Counted from the stretch's first letter, positions 25,006 to 34,967 are shown. The stretch is DNA of 64,000 bases from Bacillus paramycoides (GCF_001884235.1 NZ_MAOI01000123.1:264121-328120), one strand, 5' to 3'. Translations and numbers: made by a program. The notes: a model not told the origin generated them from the letters alone.

Positions 25006-25018
25006 CGGGGGTATGATT

Positions 25019-25924
25019 GTGAAAAAAGAGTGGATTGCTCCTCTCGCTTTATTATTTGTCTCTTTCATTTGGGGAGCTACGTTTGTTGTCGTTCAAAATG
25101 CTATGTCTTTTGTTGGGCCATTTACTTTTAATGGAGTTCGCTTTTTATTCGCTGGAATTATTTTATTATTCGTTCAAATTATTTTCTCACAAAAAACTTC
25201 AAAACAAGATATAAAACAGAGTAGTCTCGCCGGATTGATTGTTGGATTCTTTTTATGTGTTGGCTATTTATTACAAACATTCGGTTTACTCTATACAACC
25301 TCTTCAAAAGCTGGTTTCTTAACAGGACTTAGTATCGTTATGGTTCCAATCCTGTCTTTTATCTTTTTAAAACAGCGGGCTACAATTTTCATCGTACTTG
25401 GTATTACTGTGGCAACAGCAGGTTTATACTTATTAACGGCTGGTGATTCTTTTCAATTAAACATTGGAGATATACTCGTTCTCGGTTGTGCTGTCGCTTT
25501 CGCTGCCCATATTCTTGTTAACGGTTTCTTTTCTAAGAAAATATCACCTTTATTACTAAGCACCTCTCAAGTATTAGCTGTAGGTATGTTTTCTTCTATT
25601 TGCGCTTTTTTGTTTGAAGATTGGGAAAAATTATTTTCAGTATCACTATGGACGAATCATTCCTTTTTATTCGCTCTATTTCTCACTTCCCTGTTTGCGA
25701 CATCAATTGCTTTTTTCATTCAAACATCTGCACAAAAACACACTTCTCCAACGCGAGTAGCAATTATTTTCGCAATGGAGCCTGTTTTTGCAGCACTAAC
25801 AGGCGTTCTAGTTGCAAACGAACAACTTTCTATTTCTGCCATTATCGGGTGTCTATGCATTTTCCTAGGTATGGTTTTTGTTGAACTGCCTTCAAAAGCA
25901 AAAAAAGAAGCGCAGGCTGCGTGA
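25019..25924 (+). CDS. DMT-superfamily (EamA) transporter
   Basis: A 301-residue protein with ten helices and two EamA repeats: LLFVSFIWGATFVVVQNAM opens the first, and SPTRVAIIFAMEPVFAALTGVL lies in the second. I choose the GTG at 25019, seven bases after GGGGG, over the ATG at 25013, which sits too close to the ribosome-binding site. It is probably a metabolite exporter; substrate unknown. Confidence 0.86.
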   Translation: MKKEWIAPLALLFVSFIWGATFVVVQNAMSFVGPFTFNGVRFLFAGIILLFVQIIFSQKTSKQDIKQSSLAGLIVGFFLCVGYLLQTFGLLYTTSSKAGFLTGLSIVMVPILSFIFLKQRATIFIVLGITVATAGLYLLTAGDSFQLNIGDILVLGCAVAFAAHILVNGFFSKKISPLLLSTSQVLAVGMFSSICAFLFEDWEKLFSVSLWTNHSFLFALFLTSLFATSIAFFIQTSAQKHTSPTRVAIIFAMEPVFAALTGVLVANEQLSISAIIGCLCIFLGMVFVELPSKAKKEAQAA

Positions 25925-25926
25925 AG

Positions 25927-26187
25927 TTACGCTTGTAACTTCCGCATAAAAGCCTTAGCGCTTTTTTTATCTGTAATTTCTTCTTCTTTCAATCGTTCTA
26001 ATAACGCAACAAAATAACTGCCATCAAACTGTAGTTGATGTTTGATCGTCGCTTCTATTGCCGCATTCACAATTCCATCAGATGCGCCAGTATATCCTTG
26101 TCCAAACATAATAAACCCTTGCGCTTCCTCTGATAACTTAAATCCTTTCGTATGTAAGAATGAAAGATAATCTTCTACTGTTTGCAT
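25927..26187 (-). CDS. Conserved hypothetical protein (DUF6123-like)
   Basis: An 86-residue helical protein, MQTVEDYLSFLHTKGFKLSE at the start and KKSAKAFMRKLQA at the end. It resembles small Bacillus proteins grouped as DUF6123, from memory and with low certainty. GTGGGAATATT precedes the ATG. It is convergent with the DMT transporter with only 2 bp between the stop codons. Function unknown. Confidence 0.65.
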   Translation of the reverse strand: MQTVEDYLSFLHTKGFKLSEEAQGFIMFGQGYTGASDGIVNAAIEATIKHQLQFDGSYFVALLERLKEEEITDKKSAKAFMRKLQA

Positions 26188-26369
26188 AATATTCCCACCT
26201 ACTCAAAAATTCTCCACCTCCTATCATACATGTTTTTACACTCTATGAGAATGAAATTTCTTTGACAACTTTGTAAACAGCTCGCCTACTCCTATAGCAA
26301 AAGAGGATTCTTCTACAATATTACGGAATATATAAAGTGATAATTATTTTGTATTAAAGGAGAGACATA

Positions 26370-26930
26370 ATGAAACAAGCACTATTAATTATTGATGCTC
26401 AACAAGAATTAATTGATGGGAACGAACAAGAAAATGAAGTTTTCCGTAAAACTGAGCTATTAGCTACACTAAATACCGCTGTACAGCAAGCAATAGATTC
26501 AAATGCCCTTATTGTGTTCGTAAGAGATACTGATGTTGCTTCTGGTACAGGAGAAGGATTTGAAGTACATAATCAAATTAAAATGCCTCAATCTGCAATA
26601 CTTATTAATAAACAAGCAACAAATGCATTCTACGGTACTTCTTTACATGACCTTTTAAAAGAAGAGAAGATTAACCATCTTGTTATTGGTGGATGTAAAA
26701 CAGAACATTGCATCGACACTGCTGTTAGGGCAGCAACTGTAAAAGGATTTGATGTTACATTAATTAAAAATGGTCATTCAACAACTGATTCTAACGTATT
26801 GTCTGCACAGCAAATTATCGAGCACCATAATAAAACATTACACGGTCATTATAACGTTGATCATTTTTCCGTTGTTAGAGATATTGAGGAAAACCTCTTT
26901 CAACCTACTCATGACCAATATCGTGATTAA
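26370..26930 (+). CDS. Isochorismatase-family cysteine hydrolase
   Basis: A 186-residue alpha/beta hydrolase. The catalytic triad is visible as D9 (LLIIDAQQEL), a Lys in ILINKQATNAFYG and the Cys in GGCKTEHCIDTAVRAATVKG. Members hydrolyse amides such as nicotinamide or N-carbamoyl compounds, and the substrate cannot be told from sequence. AAAGGAGAG precedes the ATG, with a terminator right after. Confidence 0.86.
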   Translation: MKQALLIIDAQQELIDGNEQENEVFRKTELLATLNTAVQQAIDSNALIVFVRDTDVASGTGEGFEVHNQIKMPQSAILINKQATNAFYGTSLHDLLKEEKINHLVIGGCKTEHCIDTAVRAATVKGFDVTLIKNGHSTTDSNVLSAQQIIEHHNKTLHGHYNVDHFSVVRDIEENLFQPTHDQYRD

Positions 26931-26939
26931 ATTAACTAT

Positions 26940-26976
26940 AAAAAAGAATCCTTTCGTGAAAAGGATTCTTTTTTAT
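26940..26976. terminator. Bidirectional terminator
   Basis: AAAAAAGAATCCTTT / AAAGGATTCTTTTTT stem with a CGTGA loop between convergent genes. Confidence 0.88.
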
Positions 26977-27833
26977 CCAAAAATTTGCGCTGCAATACTA
27001 TATAGCTCATTATTCCTTTTTAATAATTGATCACTATTTTTCATCATAATTGGTGGTTTATTAACCTTTTGAAAACCAGTAATCTCTAATTCTTTCATAA
27101 AATTCCCCTTTCCTTCTGGTACATCAATTCTTAATTTACCATTATGCTCTCTTGCTAAATAATGAACAATTCTCATTGCCATCGCATCATTGTTAGCAAC
27201 GACTGGTCCTATTATTTTATTTTCTGGCGTTTGTATACTCATACCATATCCTAATACATTTTGTTGTATATCCTTTATAACAATACATTGTTCACTTTGT
27301 ATAATTCGACACTTTAAAAAATCTTCTCTATTTGTTCCAAATGCATCTTCATCTATTTGTATTATTTCTTCTAAATCACATTCTTCATAATTCACGATAT
27401 ACTCTTCATTTCCTACACATTTATAATTCTTATTGTACGAGCTACATATGTATTTAGAAACATAGCTCACAGTCCTGAATCCTAGTTTTTCATATAAAGG
27501 CTTCCCCTCATCCGTAGCAATAAGCACTATTGGAGTTTGAGTTGATACGCTTTTAACGCATAAATCCGTTATCGCCTTTCCAATCCCTCTTCCTTTATAA
27601 TCTGGATGTACAATTACCATTCCGATAGACGCTAACGTCTCTCCGTATAATATAATTGCCGCGCTTGCAATAAGCTCTTCCTTCTCATTTACCATACCAT
27701 ATACTATACCTGTATTCAAAATTGTTTCAATCTCTTCTCTATTATAATCCCAGCCAATATAAGAAGATAATGCTACAATATCCTCTATTTTTTCTCTCCT
27801 AAGACGCTCCACTCTAATTTCCAATTCGATCAT
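26973..27833 (-). CDS. GNAT acetyltransferase with C-terminal extra domain
   Basis: A 286-residue protein. The N-terminal GNAT domain has the acetyl-CoA loop VHPDYKGRGIGKAITDL (near residues 77-93) and GKPLYEKLGFRTV. The C-terminal half (DAFGTNREDFLKCRI, IGPVVANNDAMAMRIVHYLA, GFQKVNKPPIMMKN) resembles the second domain of two-domain GNATs (Acetyltransf_18 type). The acetyl acceptor is unknown. Confidence 0.82.
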   Translation of the reverse strand: MIELEIRVERLRREKIEDIVALSSYIGWDYNREEIETILNTGIVYGMVNEKEELIASAAIILYGETLASIGMVIVHPDYKGRGIGKAITDLCVKSVSTQTPIVLIATDEGKPLYEKLGFRTVSYVSKYICSSYNKNYKCVGNEEYIVNYEECDLEEIIQIDEDAFGTNREDFLKCRIIQSEQCIVIKDIQQNVLGYGMSIQTPENKIIGPVVANNDAMAMRIVHYLAREHNGKLRIDVPEGKGNFMKELEITGFQKVNKPPIMMKNSDQLLKRNNELYSIAAQIFG

Positions 27834-27884
27834 TCCCCTATTCCTACAATAAGTACTTCCATTTTAGATATGATTCCAGCAAGT

Positions 27885-27986
27885 TTACAATTTGTTAACG
27901 GTACTGTCTTCATTAATGGGAAACGCTTTATACACATCACTCCTCGACATATACAAAATTACTTTTGGACCTATATTTGGTAGCAT
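27885..27986 (-). CDS. Possible 33-residue ORF (uncertain)
   Basis: ATG at 27986 opens MLPNIGPKVILYMSRSDVYK.. ending at TAA 27885. It has only a weak GGAT ahead. The sequence looks protein-like but matches nothing that I recognise; it may be the tail of a decayed gene. Confidence 0.25.
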   Translation of the reverse strand: MLPNIGPKVILYMSRSDVYKAFPINEDSTVNKL

Positions 27987-27999
27987 TAATCCAAAAAAA

Positions 28000-28044
28000 T
28001 AAAAAGCTTGTAGTTTGATAATATCAAACTACAAGCTTTTTTTC
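28000..28044 (-). terminator. Terminator downstream of the polysaccharide locus
   Basis: A perfect stem of about 20 bp (AAAAAGCTTGTAGTTTGATA and its complement) with almost no loop and T7 tails. It ends the exopolysaccharide unit. Confidence 0.9.
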
Positions 28045-28129
28045 ATTCCATGGACTACACTCCCTCTTTTAAATCGAATTCATCACATCACCTAATACTT
28101 GTACAAAGTTTTGCAAAGAATAGAATATC

Positions 28130-29677
28130 TCAAGTTATTTTACTCGTAATAAGCTGACCAGCTTCATTTATAGTAACTTTCCATTTCACTCCACCAGAAG
28201 TGTTCATAATCACACCTTTACTCGCTTCTAGTTCAATATCTCCAAACATTCTTCCACCAGTTGTCGCCAACCAAGCATTCCCATTTTCCATAGAAGACCT
28301 TGCAAAAATACGATTAATTCGAAAACGCTTATGATCTTGAGCGTAACCACTCAATGTAATTCTTACTTTATATAACTGATTAGCCTTCATATTCGATATA
28401 ATTGTATCTCCAACATTTAATGGAACATCTGCTGCGATAACCCAACTTCCAGTTGCACTTAATGCATATTCAATTTTAATTTTTTTAGGGCTCTCTCCCC
28501 ATCCAAAGTACATCCCAATACAATTCAACATTTTAATCGGATTTTTCGTAAAGTCCAGTTCAATAACAACTGGATTACTATCTGGAACATCGATATAATT
28601 CACACTTTGTTCATCTATTAAATTAAAACAATTAGTGATATTTCCTCCGTAAGGTAATTTCCCACTTACTTGTTTAACACTATACTTCAGCTGAGCATTT
28701 ACTAAAATATCATCTTGATTCCCTATTAAATGTGGTTTATTTAGCGTCAAAGGTAACTGAATCCGAAGTGATTCTTCATAAGTAGACTTACAAACATTGT
28801 ATTGTCCGTTATCTACAATAGTTGTTGAAAGTAAATTTGAAAAAAGGTAGTTACGATGGGAATTAGAAGAAAATTCAATTACTATTTGTTCACTACTCAT
28901 CCTGTACGTATCCCAAATCATACAGTTAAATGTATTATACGCACCTGAGCAACGAATTGCTTTTTTCGTTTGTTGTCTACATTGCACTTGAATATCATGA
29001 AACGTATTTCCTGAACTTTCATTTGGTAAATCACTATTCCCATCTACTTCTATTCCATACTGACATCCATCAATAAATATAGATTGAAATACATTTGCGT
29101 TAATCCAGCAAGGTGTATTTATATTATCTATATATTCCGCTTTTAAATATATTGCAGCTTGAAAATTTTTAATTTGAATATAGTTAACTTGAAAGAAGCT
29201 AATATAATCCCACGCTTTTTGACAATAAAAATGTATAGCTTTTCCTTTATATGATGGTGTTGTATTTATTATATTTATATTTGATATGACAGATTGATTA
29301 GGCACTTCTATTTGTTGTGAACCGGAAACATAAATAACAGATGACTGAAATACTTGATTAATAACTTGAATAGTACCGCCAGTTATAGAAGCATTACTTT
29401 GTAACTCAAACGCATTAAAATCTCCATCAATTTGCAGCGTTACGGTGGAATCTAACTCTAATCTTACGTTGGATTTAATAACAATCGGCTTCAATATTTT
29501 ATACGTATTTACCCCTGTAATTCTTACCGTCGAAATTCGGTTCGATACACAATAATCAATAGCTTGTTGAATCGCTAACGAACTATCATTCCCTGAATTC
29601 GGAACGGCTCCAAAACAATCAATATGAACACTACTTGCTGGTGCACAACCTTCTTGTGATGAAATATATTCTGACAA
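28130..29677 (-). CDS. Pectate-lyase-fold protein of the exopolysaccharide locus
   Basis: A protein of about 515 residues. The N-terminal half is a right-handed beta-helix of the pectate lyase 3 type: VHIDCFGAVPNSGNDSSLAI, QQAIDYCVSN, ILKPIVIKSNVRLELDSTVT, SNASITGGTIQVIN. The C-terminal part looks like a beta-sandwich with a short helical tail. Such proteins bind or cut polysaccharides and resemble phage tailspikes. I prefer TTG 29677, nine bases after GAGGAG; ATG 29695 lacks a good site. There is no signal peptide, so export is unclear. It is separated from the preceding gene by a terminator. Confidence 0.75.
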   Translation of the reverse strand: MSEYISSQEGCAPASSVHIDCFGAVPNSGNDSSLAIQQAIDYCVSNRISTVRITGVNTYKILKPIVIKSNVRLELDSTVTLQIDGDFNAFELQSNASITGGTIQVINQVFQSSVIYVSGSQQIEVPNQSVISNINIINTTPSYKGKAIHFYCQKAWDYISFFQVNYIQIKNFQAAIYLKAEYIDNINTPCWINANVFQSIFIDGCQYGIEVDGNSDLPNESSGNTFHDIQVQCRQQTKKAIRCSGAYNTFNCMIWDTYRMSSEQIVIEFSSNSHRNYLFSNLLSTTIVDNGQYNVCKSTYEESLRIQLPLTLNKPHLIGNQDDILVNAQLKYSVKQVSGKLPYGGNITNCFNLIDEQSVNYIDVPDSNPVVIELDFTKNPIKMLNCIGMYFGWGESPKKIKIEYALSATGSWVIAADVPLNVGDTIISNMKANQLYKVRITLSGYAQDHKRFRINRIFARSSMENGNAWLATTGGRMFGDIELEASKGVIMNTSGGVKWKVTINEAGQLITSKIT

Positions 29678-29745
29678 AACAAATTCACTCCTCATATTGC
29701 TCTTTTCATATCATATGCTGTTTTCTTCTTAAAAGTTTCTGTAAT

Positions 29746-29782
29746 AAAAAAAACAAACGACCTCTACGGTCATTTGTTTAAT
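29746..29782 (-). terminator. Internal terminator inside the exopolysaccharide operon
   Basis: AAACAAATGACC / GGTCGTTTGTTT stem with a short GTAGA loop and a T8 tail. The stop codon of the glycosyltransferase gene lies in the 5' arm. It should lower transcription into the pectate-lyase-like gene. Confidence 0.8.
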
Positions 29783-30822
29783 TCATATATACCTTTCGTT
29801 TCTTCTACCATTTTAGTTAACGAGAAATATACTTCTGCTTTTTCTCGTGCGTTCACTCTAATATCATTCACCTTTTCTTCATTTCCCTGTAATTCCTTAA
29901 GTGCATCTGCAAATAAATAGTCACAATATTCAGGTATCAATACACCCGATTCTCCATCTATTACCGCTTCATTTATTCCTCCGACATCTATCGAAACAAT
30001 TGGTGTTCCGGTAGCCATCGCTTCAATTACTACCATTGGAAACACTTCACGAAAAGATAATAAAAGTAACGCATCCATATTTCCGATAAACTCATGTGGC
30101 TCTGAAATATTCCCTAGCATCTTTACACTTTGTTGCAAACCATATTTTTCTATTTCTCCCATAATAGATTCTTTCTCTGGTCCATCACCAGCAATGTAAA
30201 ACAAAAAATCTTTTCTCGTTCTCAACACATTTGCAATTTTAACAAATAGTTGATGGTTTTTTTCCTTTGATAATCTTGCTAATATACCTATCTTATAAAC
30301 AGATTCTTTCTTTTTCTGTTGGAATAAAAATTTTTCAATATCCACACCATTATAAATTGTTCTTATCTTTTCTTCAGCTACACGAATTGAAATTAAATTA
30401 TTCTTTTCAAACTCACTTACTGTAATAATATTATTCACATATTCATTCATGAAGTAACGAAAGACCCTTGGTATTTTCTTTTCTAATATGGTTACATTAT
30501 GTTTCGTATACACGACTTTTATCTTTCTTTTAATAAACTTTTGAAGTATGAAAGCATACAATACCATTCGCAAACTATTCGCATGAATGATATCTATCTT
30601 TCGTTTATAAATTTCTTTTCGTAAGTAATATATATTTCTTAAATGATTCGATCGACTAAGTAAAATAAAATTTTCTTTTCTAGCAAGAGATTGATATAAT
30701 TCCCCATCGCCTGCAGCTGTATAAATTGTAAAACTCTCGCATTGTAAATTATTTTCTAATTTACAAAAGTAACTCTCGGCTCCCCCAGTTATCAACTTAT
30801 CTGTCATCAACAATATATTCAT
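29770..30822 (-). CDS. Glycosyltransferase family 4
   Basis: A 350-residue GT-B enzyme: MNILLMTDKLITGGAESYFC at the N-terminus, YTKHNVTILEKK, IRTIYNGVDIEKFLF, GILARLSKEKNHQLFVKIA and the nucleotide-sugar binding block SFREVFPMVVIEAMATGTPIVS. It is a retaining transferase that should add a sugar to the lipid-linked repeat unit at the inner membrane face. It overlaps the preceding GT2 gene by 4 bp (ATGA). Confidence 0.9.
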   Translation of the reverse strand: MNILLMTDKLITGGAESYFCKLENNLQCESFTIYTAAGDGELYQSLARKENFILLSRSNHLRNIYYLRKEIYKRKIDIIHANSLRMVLYAFILQKFIKRKIKVVYTKHNVTILEKKIPRVFRYFMNEYVNNIITVSEFEKNNLISIRVAEEKIRTIYNGVDIEKFLFQQKKKESVYKIGILARLSKEKNHQLFVKIANVLRTRKDFLFYIAGDGPEKESIMGEIEKYGLQQSVKMLGNISEPHEFIGNMDALLLLSFREVFPMVVIEAMATGTPIVSIDVGGINEAVIDGESGVLIPEYCDYLFADALKELQGNEEKVNDIRVNAREKAEVYFSLTKMVEETKGIYELNK

Positions 30823-31619
30823 AATCTTGTCTTCTCCATTACATTAATTTTATTTTTTCTATAAGCATGATAAGCATACTTACTAAAATAAAAGAAAGTT
30901 TGCACTAAATTAAGAGGTTTTTGCGCTCTTAATAACTTCCAATAACGGAAAGCCGCTCTTATTTTATTTCTTGAAACGGAATTTGTAACAATTCGATATT
31001 TTGCTAACATTTGCTGTATCCCATTCGCTTCATATCCTTTATATAACAATTCTAGCCATAACGCTGTATCTTCAGGTTGTACGCTAGGCATTTCAATATA
31101 AGGGACTTTCTCACGATCAATCATCACCGTTAGACACCCAATAATTGTATTTCCCATTAAATAATGATAATCAACAGATTTCGGTACGTTCACCTCTCTA
31201 TTCAGATCATTACCATTTTCATCTATTAAACTATAAGAGGTATACGAAAACGCAACATTTGTTTCTTCCATAAATAACAATTGCGTCTGCAATTTATTCG
31301 GTAGCCAAATATCGTCACTATCTAAAAAGGCAATATATCTTCCTCTCGCTTCTTTAATCGCCATATTTCGAGCTTTAGCAGCACCCATATTTTCATTTAA
31401 TGATAATAACCGAATTCGTGAATCCCTTTCTATCATCTCTTTAATCTTTACAGCTGAGTGGTCCGTTGAAGCATCATCAACGATAAGCATTTCCCAATTT
31501 TCATAAGATTGACTCTGCACAGATGTGATTGTCTCACCTATAAAACGTAGACTATTATAAGAAGGTGTTATTATAGAAACTCGAGGCGTCTCGTTATGTA
31601 CTGATAGACACTTTACCAT
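30819..31619 (-). CDS. Glycosyltransferase family 2
   Basis: A 266-residue GT-A enzyme: VSIITPSYNSLRFIGETITS, MLIVDDASTDHSAV, MGAAKARNMAIKEARGRYIAFLDSDDIWLP with the DSD metal-binding motif, and EDTALWLELL. It should transfer a sugar from a nucleotide donor to the growing repeat unit. The start follows AAGGAAGGGG and overlaps the polymerase gene by 26 bp. It is coupled to GT4 downstream. Confidence 0.9.
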   Translation of the reverse strand: MVKCLSVHNETPRVSIITPSYNSLRFIGETITSVQSQSYENWEMLIVDDASTDHSAVKIKEMIERDSRIRLLSLNENMGAAKARNMAIKEARGRYIAFLDSDDIWLPNKLQTQLLFMEETNVAFSYTSYSLIDENGNDLNREVNVPKSVDYHYLMGNTIIGCLTVMIDREKVPYIEMPSVQPEDTALWLELLYKGYEANGIQQMLAKYRIVTNSVSRNKIRAAFRYWKLLRAQKPLNLVQTFFYFSKYAYHAYRKNKINVMEKTRL

Positions 31620-32808
31620 CTATCGTTCCCCTTCCTTCATATATTGAAATGTATTTCATAACAACTGCTAAAAATAGAAAGAAAGCTTCGTTAATAATAA
31701 GTGACAATGACATCATCTGAAATAAAAATGCAATCATAGTCAATAAAAGATATGGCTTTTCACGGAACAAGTTATACTTAGTCAACTTCACCATTAGAAT
31801 ACATAAAAAAGCACTGTATAAAAGGAAACCAATTGTACCCGATTCAGATAAAATTTCTAAAAATGTATTGTGCACATATAGTTTTTCATTGAACTGATAC
31901 TCATAATAATTCGAAAAATTAAACGCACCGATACCGATATATGGATTAGATAAAAAATATTTGAAAGCAGCTTCCCATAGTGTAAATCTGCCACTCCCAT
32001 TATCGTGCGAAAAATCAGAAATCCGATTATTCAATATATCATCTAGTTCTCCACCCATTAATACATTCGATAAACTAAAAACAATAACACTAAACAATAC
32101 TAAACCCATTATTAGTTTTACTTTTTTAGCAAAACTGGACATGCATACATATACAAAAATGACGAGTACAATCGCTAAAATACCACCTCTTGAAAAGGTT
32201 AATAAACTCGTTGTAACACATAGAATCAATCCTATTAGATTGGTTATATTATTTAAATTAGTCATATAATACATAAAAAATATTGTATTATAAAAAATAA
32301 AAATATTGGGATCATCTAATAATCCGATTAATCTTGGATACCCTCTATCTACTAATAATCCAGCATAAACCTCTCTCTCTTCTCCGCCATGTAATCCAAA
32401 ATGTTGTAATCCGACTATATAGAGTATGAGACTCACAATATTAAATATTAATCCTACATAGACAATGGCTGACTCGAGTACTACTATTTCGGTGTTACCC
32501 AATAAATTCCTCATAATAAAATAACACCCTAAAACAAGTAATACGCCAAAAATCATACGAATACTAGCGCTTAAATATATAGAAAGAATGCCACTTAAAC
32601 AATAGATGAAATAAAACAGCAAAAATACAACTTCATGAAAATATAGCTTTCGAATATAAAAATCTTTAATTGTTAAACAAAAATAAATGACTAGAAAAAT
32701 CATGTATATCTTTAAAGAAAATCCGATATATATGTTGTATTTACTTAGCATTACAAACAAGATTAGAAGAAAAATCCATTTCATCGAAATTTGCATATTA
32801 TTTTCCAT
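31594..32808 (-). CDS. O-antigen ligase/polymerase-like protein (Wzy)
   Basis: A 404-residue membrane protein with 10-12 helices and a large extracytoplasmic loop containing GRFTLWEAAFKYFLSNPYIGIGAFNFS and VHNTFLEILSESGTIGFLLYS, the Wzy_C/O-antigen ligase signature. It probably polymerises the lipid-linked repeat units outside the membrane. It lies directly after the flippase gene (3 bp gap). Confidence 0.86.
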   Translation of the reverse strand: MENNMQISMKWIFLLILFVMLSKYNIYIGFSLKIYMIFLVIYFCLTIKDFYIRKLYFHEVVFLLFYFIYCLSGILSIYLSASIRMIFGVLLVLGCYFIMRNLLGNTEIVVLESAIVYVGLIFNIVSLILYIVGLQHFGLHGGEEREVYAGLLVDRGYPRLIGLLDDPNIFIFYNTIFFMYYMTNLNNITNLIGLILCVTTSLLTFSRGGILAIVLVIFVYVCMSSFAKKVKLIMGLVLFSVIVFSLSNVLMGGELDDILNNRISDFSHDNGSGRFTLWEAAFKYFLSNPYIGIGAFNFSNYYEYQFNEKLYVHNTFLEILSESGTIGFLLYSAFLCILMVKLTKYNLFREKPYLLLTMIAFLFQMMSLSLIINEAFFLFLAVVMKYISIYEGRGTIDGKVSIST

Positions 32809-32811
32809 AGG

Positions 32812-34248
32812 CTATATCCCCTGCTTCGTAATATAATCCTTTTCTCGTGTTTTTCTTATAAATGAAAGAATAAGTTTTTTTAACTCATAATCATATAGGA
32901 ATATACCAACTACTACGATAAACGTATGAAGTACAAGTGCAATCAAATTGTACGTATGCAACATATATTGCACTCCTATAAAAGTTATGCCAAAGTAAAT
33001 TGTATAAGGGATTACTATTTGAAATGCAATTTTTTTCTTCACTACACTTACTGTTATATACCCAACTAAGGCCACTATCTCAAATAAAACCATAGCATAA
33101 GCTGCTCCTATAACTCCCCAAATACTACTGAAGCTATATAGCATAATCCCACCAATTACTAGAGCAACACACTGCACGGCAGTTCTTTTTTTTTGACCCC
33201 CACTCGTTGTTAAACCATCAGCGATAGCAATATTTATACTTTGTAACACAATAAGGAAAGATAATATTTGAAGTGGCTTTACTGCATTACTCCATTCCTC
33301 ATGAAAAAATATAGAAATAAAATATGGCGCTAAATTATATAAGCCTATCGTCATACATATGCCCACAACTGCCATTGATTTCATTTGAAGCATATTTAAT
33401 TTCGTATGCTCTTCTAAATTATTTTGGTTATAATGTTTAAAGAGCACCGGGAAAAACGCTCCTGCAATTACCCCCGGCACTTGGTATAAAGCTGCTGGCA
33501 TCCGATAAGCAACCGCGAAAACACCTACCATACCTAATGACAATGTATAGTTGAGTAAAATAGGTGCTAATTGTGGCGTACTCATTATTAAAAACCCACT
33601 TACAATAAAAGGTGTTAATTGCCAAAATAATCCTTTGTGAACTATTACTTTCATATTCATATTCGTTTTTCTTCTCATTACGTAAAAACTAAATAAACCA
33701 CCGATCATATAACCAAAACCATATAAGCGAGCCGTTATATACACTGGTAATTCTCCGAAAATGCAAAAGCATGTAATTATAATAACAACTGATGCTGATA
33801 CAACTTTAATTAGTGCTATATATTTCATACGTTCCATAAGCTGAAAATAGGCAATCCCTATATTTTGCCATGTGAGGCCTATTAACATCAGAAACATTAC
33901 GTTTAACATCATATAAATTAAATCCTTATCATCGTACACATAATGAATAGTTATATAACCAATTACAGAAATAAAAATAAGAAGAAGCATCCTTATTTTT
34001 ATGTATGAAGATACAATCTTCCCTAAATCTACTCCTTCCTTTGCTCCTTCTCGAAGAAATGTATTACTAAGTCCTAAATCTGTAAAAAATAACATAACAA
34101 ACGTTAATGCTATCGCAACACTAAACATCCCATAATTTTGTGCATTAAAAAAGTTGGCTAAAGCAATTAAGCTAATGGCTTGAAGAAGATTAGCTAAAAT
34201 CGTACTATAAAATAGATGTACAATATTATTTAGAATGGATCTACCCAT
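32812..34248 (-). CDS. Polysaccharide flippase (Wzx family)
   Basis: A 478-residue membrane protein with about 14 helices: ILNNIVHLFYSTILANLLQA, FNAQNYGMFSVAIALTFVML and LGLSNTFLREGAKEG are typical of Wzx/MOP-superfamily flippases. It should move undecaprenyl-linked repeat units across the membrane. I use the ATG at 34248, after AAAGGAG, instead of the in-frame start six codons upstream. It lies between the sugar transferase and the polymerase genes. Confidence 0.88.
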   Translation of the reverse strand: MGRSILNNIVHLFYSTILANLLQAISLIALANFFNAQNYGMFSVAIALTFVMLFFTDLGLSNTFLREGAKEGVDLGKIVSSYIKIRMLLLIFISVIGYITIHYVYDDKDLIYMMLNVMFLMLIGLTWQNIGIAYFQLMERMKYIALIKVVSASVVIIITCFCIFGELPVYITARLYGFGYMIGGLFSFYVMRRKTNMNMKVIVHKGLFWQLTPFIVSGFLIMSTPQLAPILLNYTLSLGMVGVFAVAYRMPAALYQVPGVIAGAFFPVLFKHYNQNNLEEHTKLNMLQMKSMAVVGICMTIGLYNLAPYFISIFFHEEWSNAVKPLQILSFLIVLQSINIAIADGLTTSGGQKKRTAVQCVALVIGGIMLYSFSSIWGVIGAAYAMVLFEIVALVGYITVSVVKKKIAFQIVIPYTIYFGITFIGVQYMLHTYNLIALVLHTFIVVVGIFLYDYELKKLILSFIRKTREKDYITKQGI

Positions 34249-34310
34249 ACCAGTTCTCCTTTGCATGTAACCTACCTATATTTGTATACAATTATATTTA
34301 CTATGTTTTT

Positions 34311-34949
34311 TTATCTTGCACCATTCCCATTCAATACAATAAAAACTGTCTTACATAAAATACGAATATCCATCCTAATCGTTTTCAATTCCACATATTC
34401 CATATCAAACTTCAACTTTTCTCTCGGATCAAGATTATATCCTCCATTTATTTGTGCCCATCCTGTTAGCCCTGGTTTCACTAATAAACGGTTCTTGAAT
34501 TCTGGAATATTAGCTTCAAATTTTTTATAAAAATACTCTCTCTCTGGTCTAGGGCCAACAAAAGACATATCACCTTTTAAAATATTTATAAGTTGTGGTA
34601 ATTCATCAATTCTCGTTTTTCTTATAAACAATCCAACCTTTGTAATTCTTGGATCATTTTCGTTTGCCCATTGCGGTCCGTTCTTTTCAGCATCCTTTAC
34701 CATCGACCTTAATTTAAATAAATTAAACTTCTTTCCGTTTATTCCTAAGCGCTCTTGAAAATAGATTGGAGCCCCAGGTGTTTCTAAAGCAATCAAAATA
34801 CAAAAGAACAACATAAGTGGTAACATTATTAGTAACAATATGAGTGAAAATATTACATCAAACAAGCGTTTTACACTTCGATTCAAAATGCTATTCTTTT
34901 CTTGAGCCGGAATAGTATACAACTTAGCTTGATTTGTTTCACGAATCAT
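34311..34949 (-). CDS. Undecaprenyl-phosphate sugar-1-phosphate transferase
   Basis: A 212-residue initiating transferase of the WbaP/PglC family: one re-entrant membrane helix (LFDVIFSLILLLIMLPLMLF), then GAPIYFQERLGINGKKFNLFKLRSM, the KTRIDELPQLINILKGDMSFVGPRPER catalytic block and LVKPGLTGWAQINGGY. It attaches the first sugar phosphate to undecaprenyl phosphate. It starts 18 bp after the CpsD-like gene. Confidence 0.92.
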   Translation of the reverse strand: MIRETNQAKLYTIPAQEKNSILNRSVKRLFDVIFSLILLLIMLPLMLFFCILIALETPGAPIYFQERLGINGKKFNLFKLRSMVKDAEKNGPQWANENDPRITKVGLFIRKTRIDELPQLINILKGDMSFVGPRPEREYFYKKFEANIPEFKNRLLVKPGLTGWAQINGGYNLDPREKLKFDMEYVELKTIRMDIRILCKTVFIVLNGNGAR

Positions 34950-34967
34950 GGATCGTTACCCCCAAAT

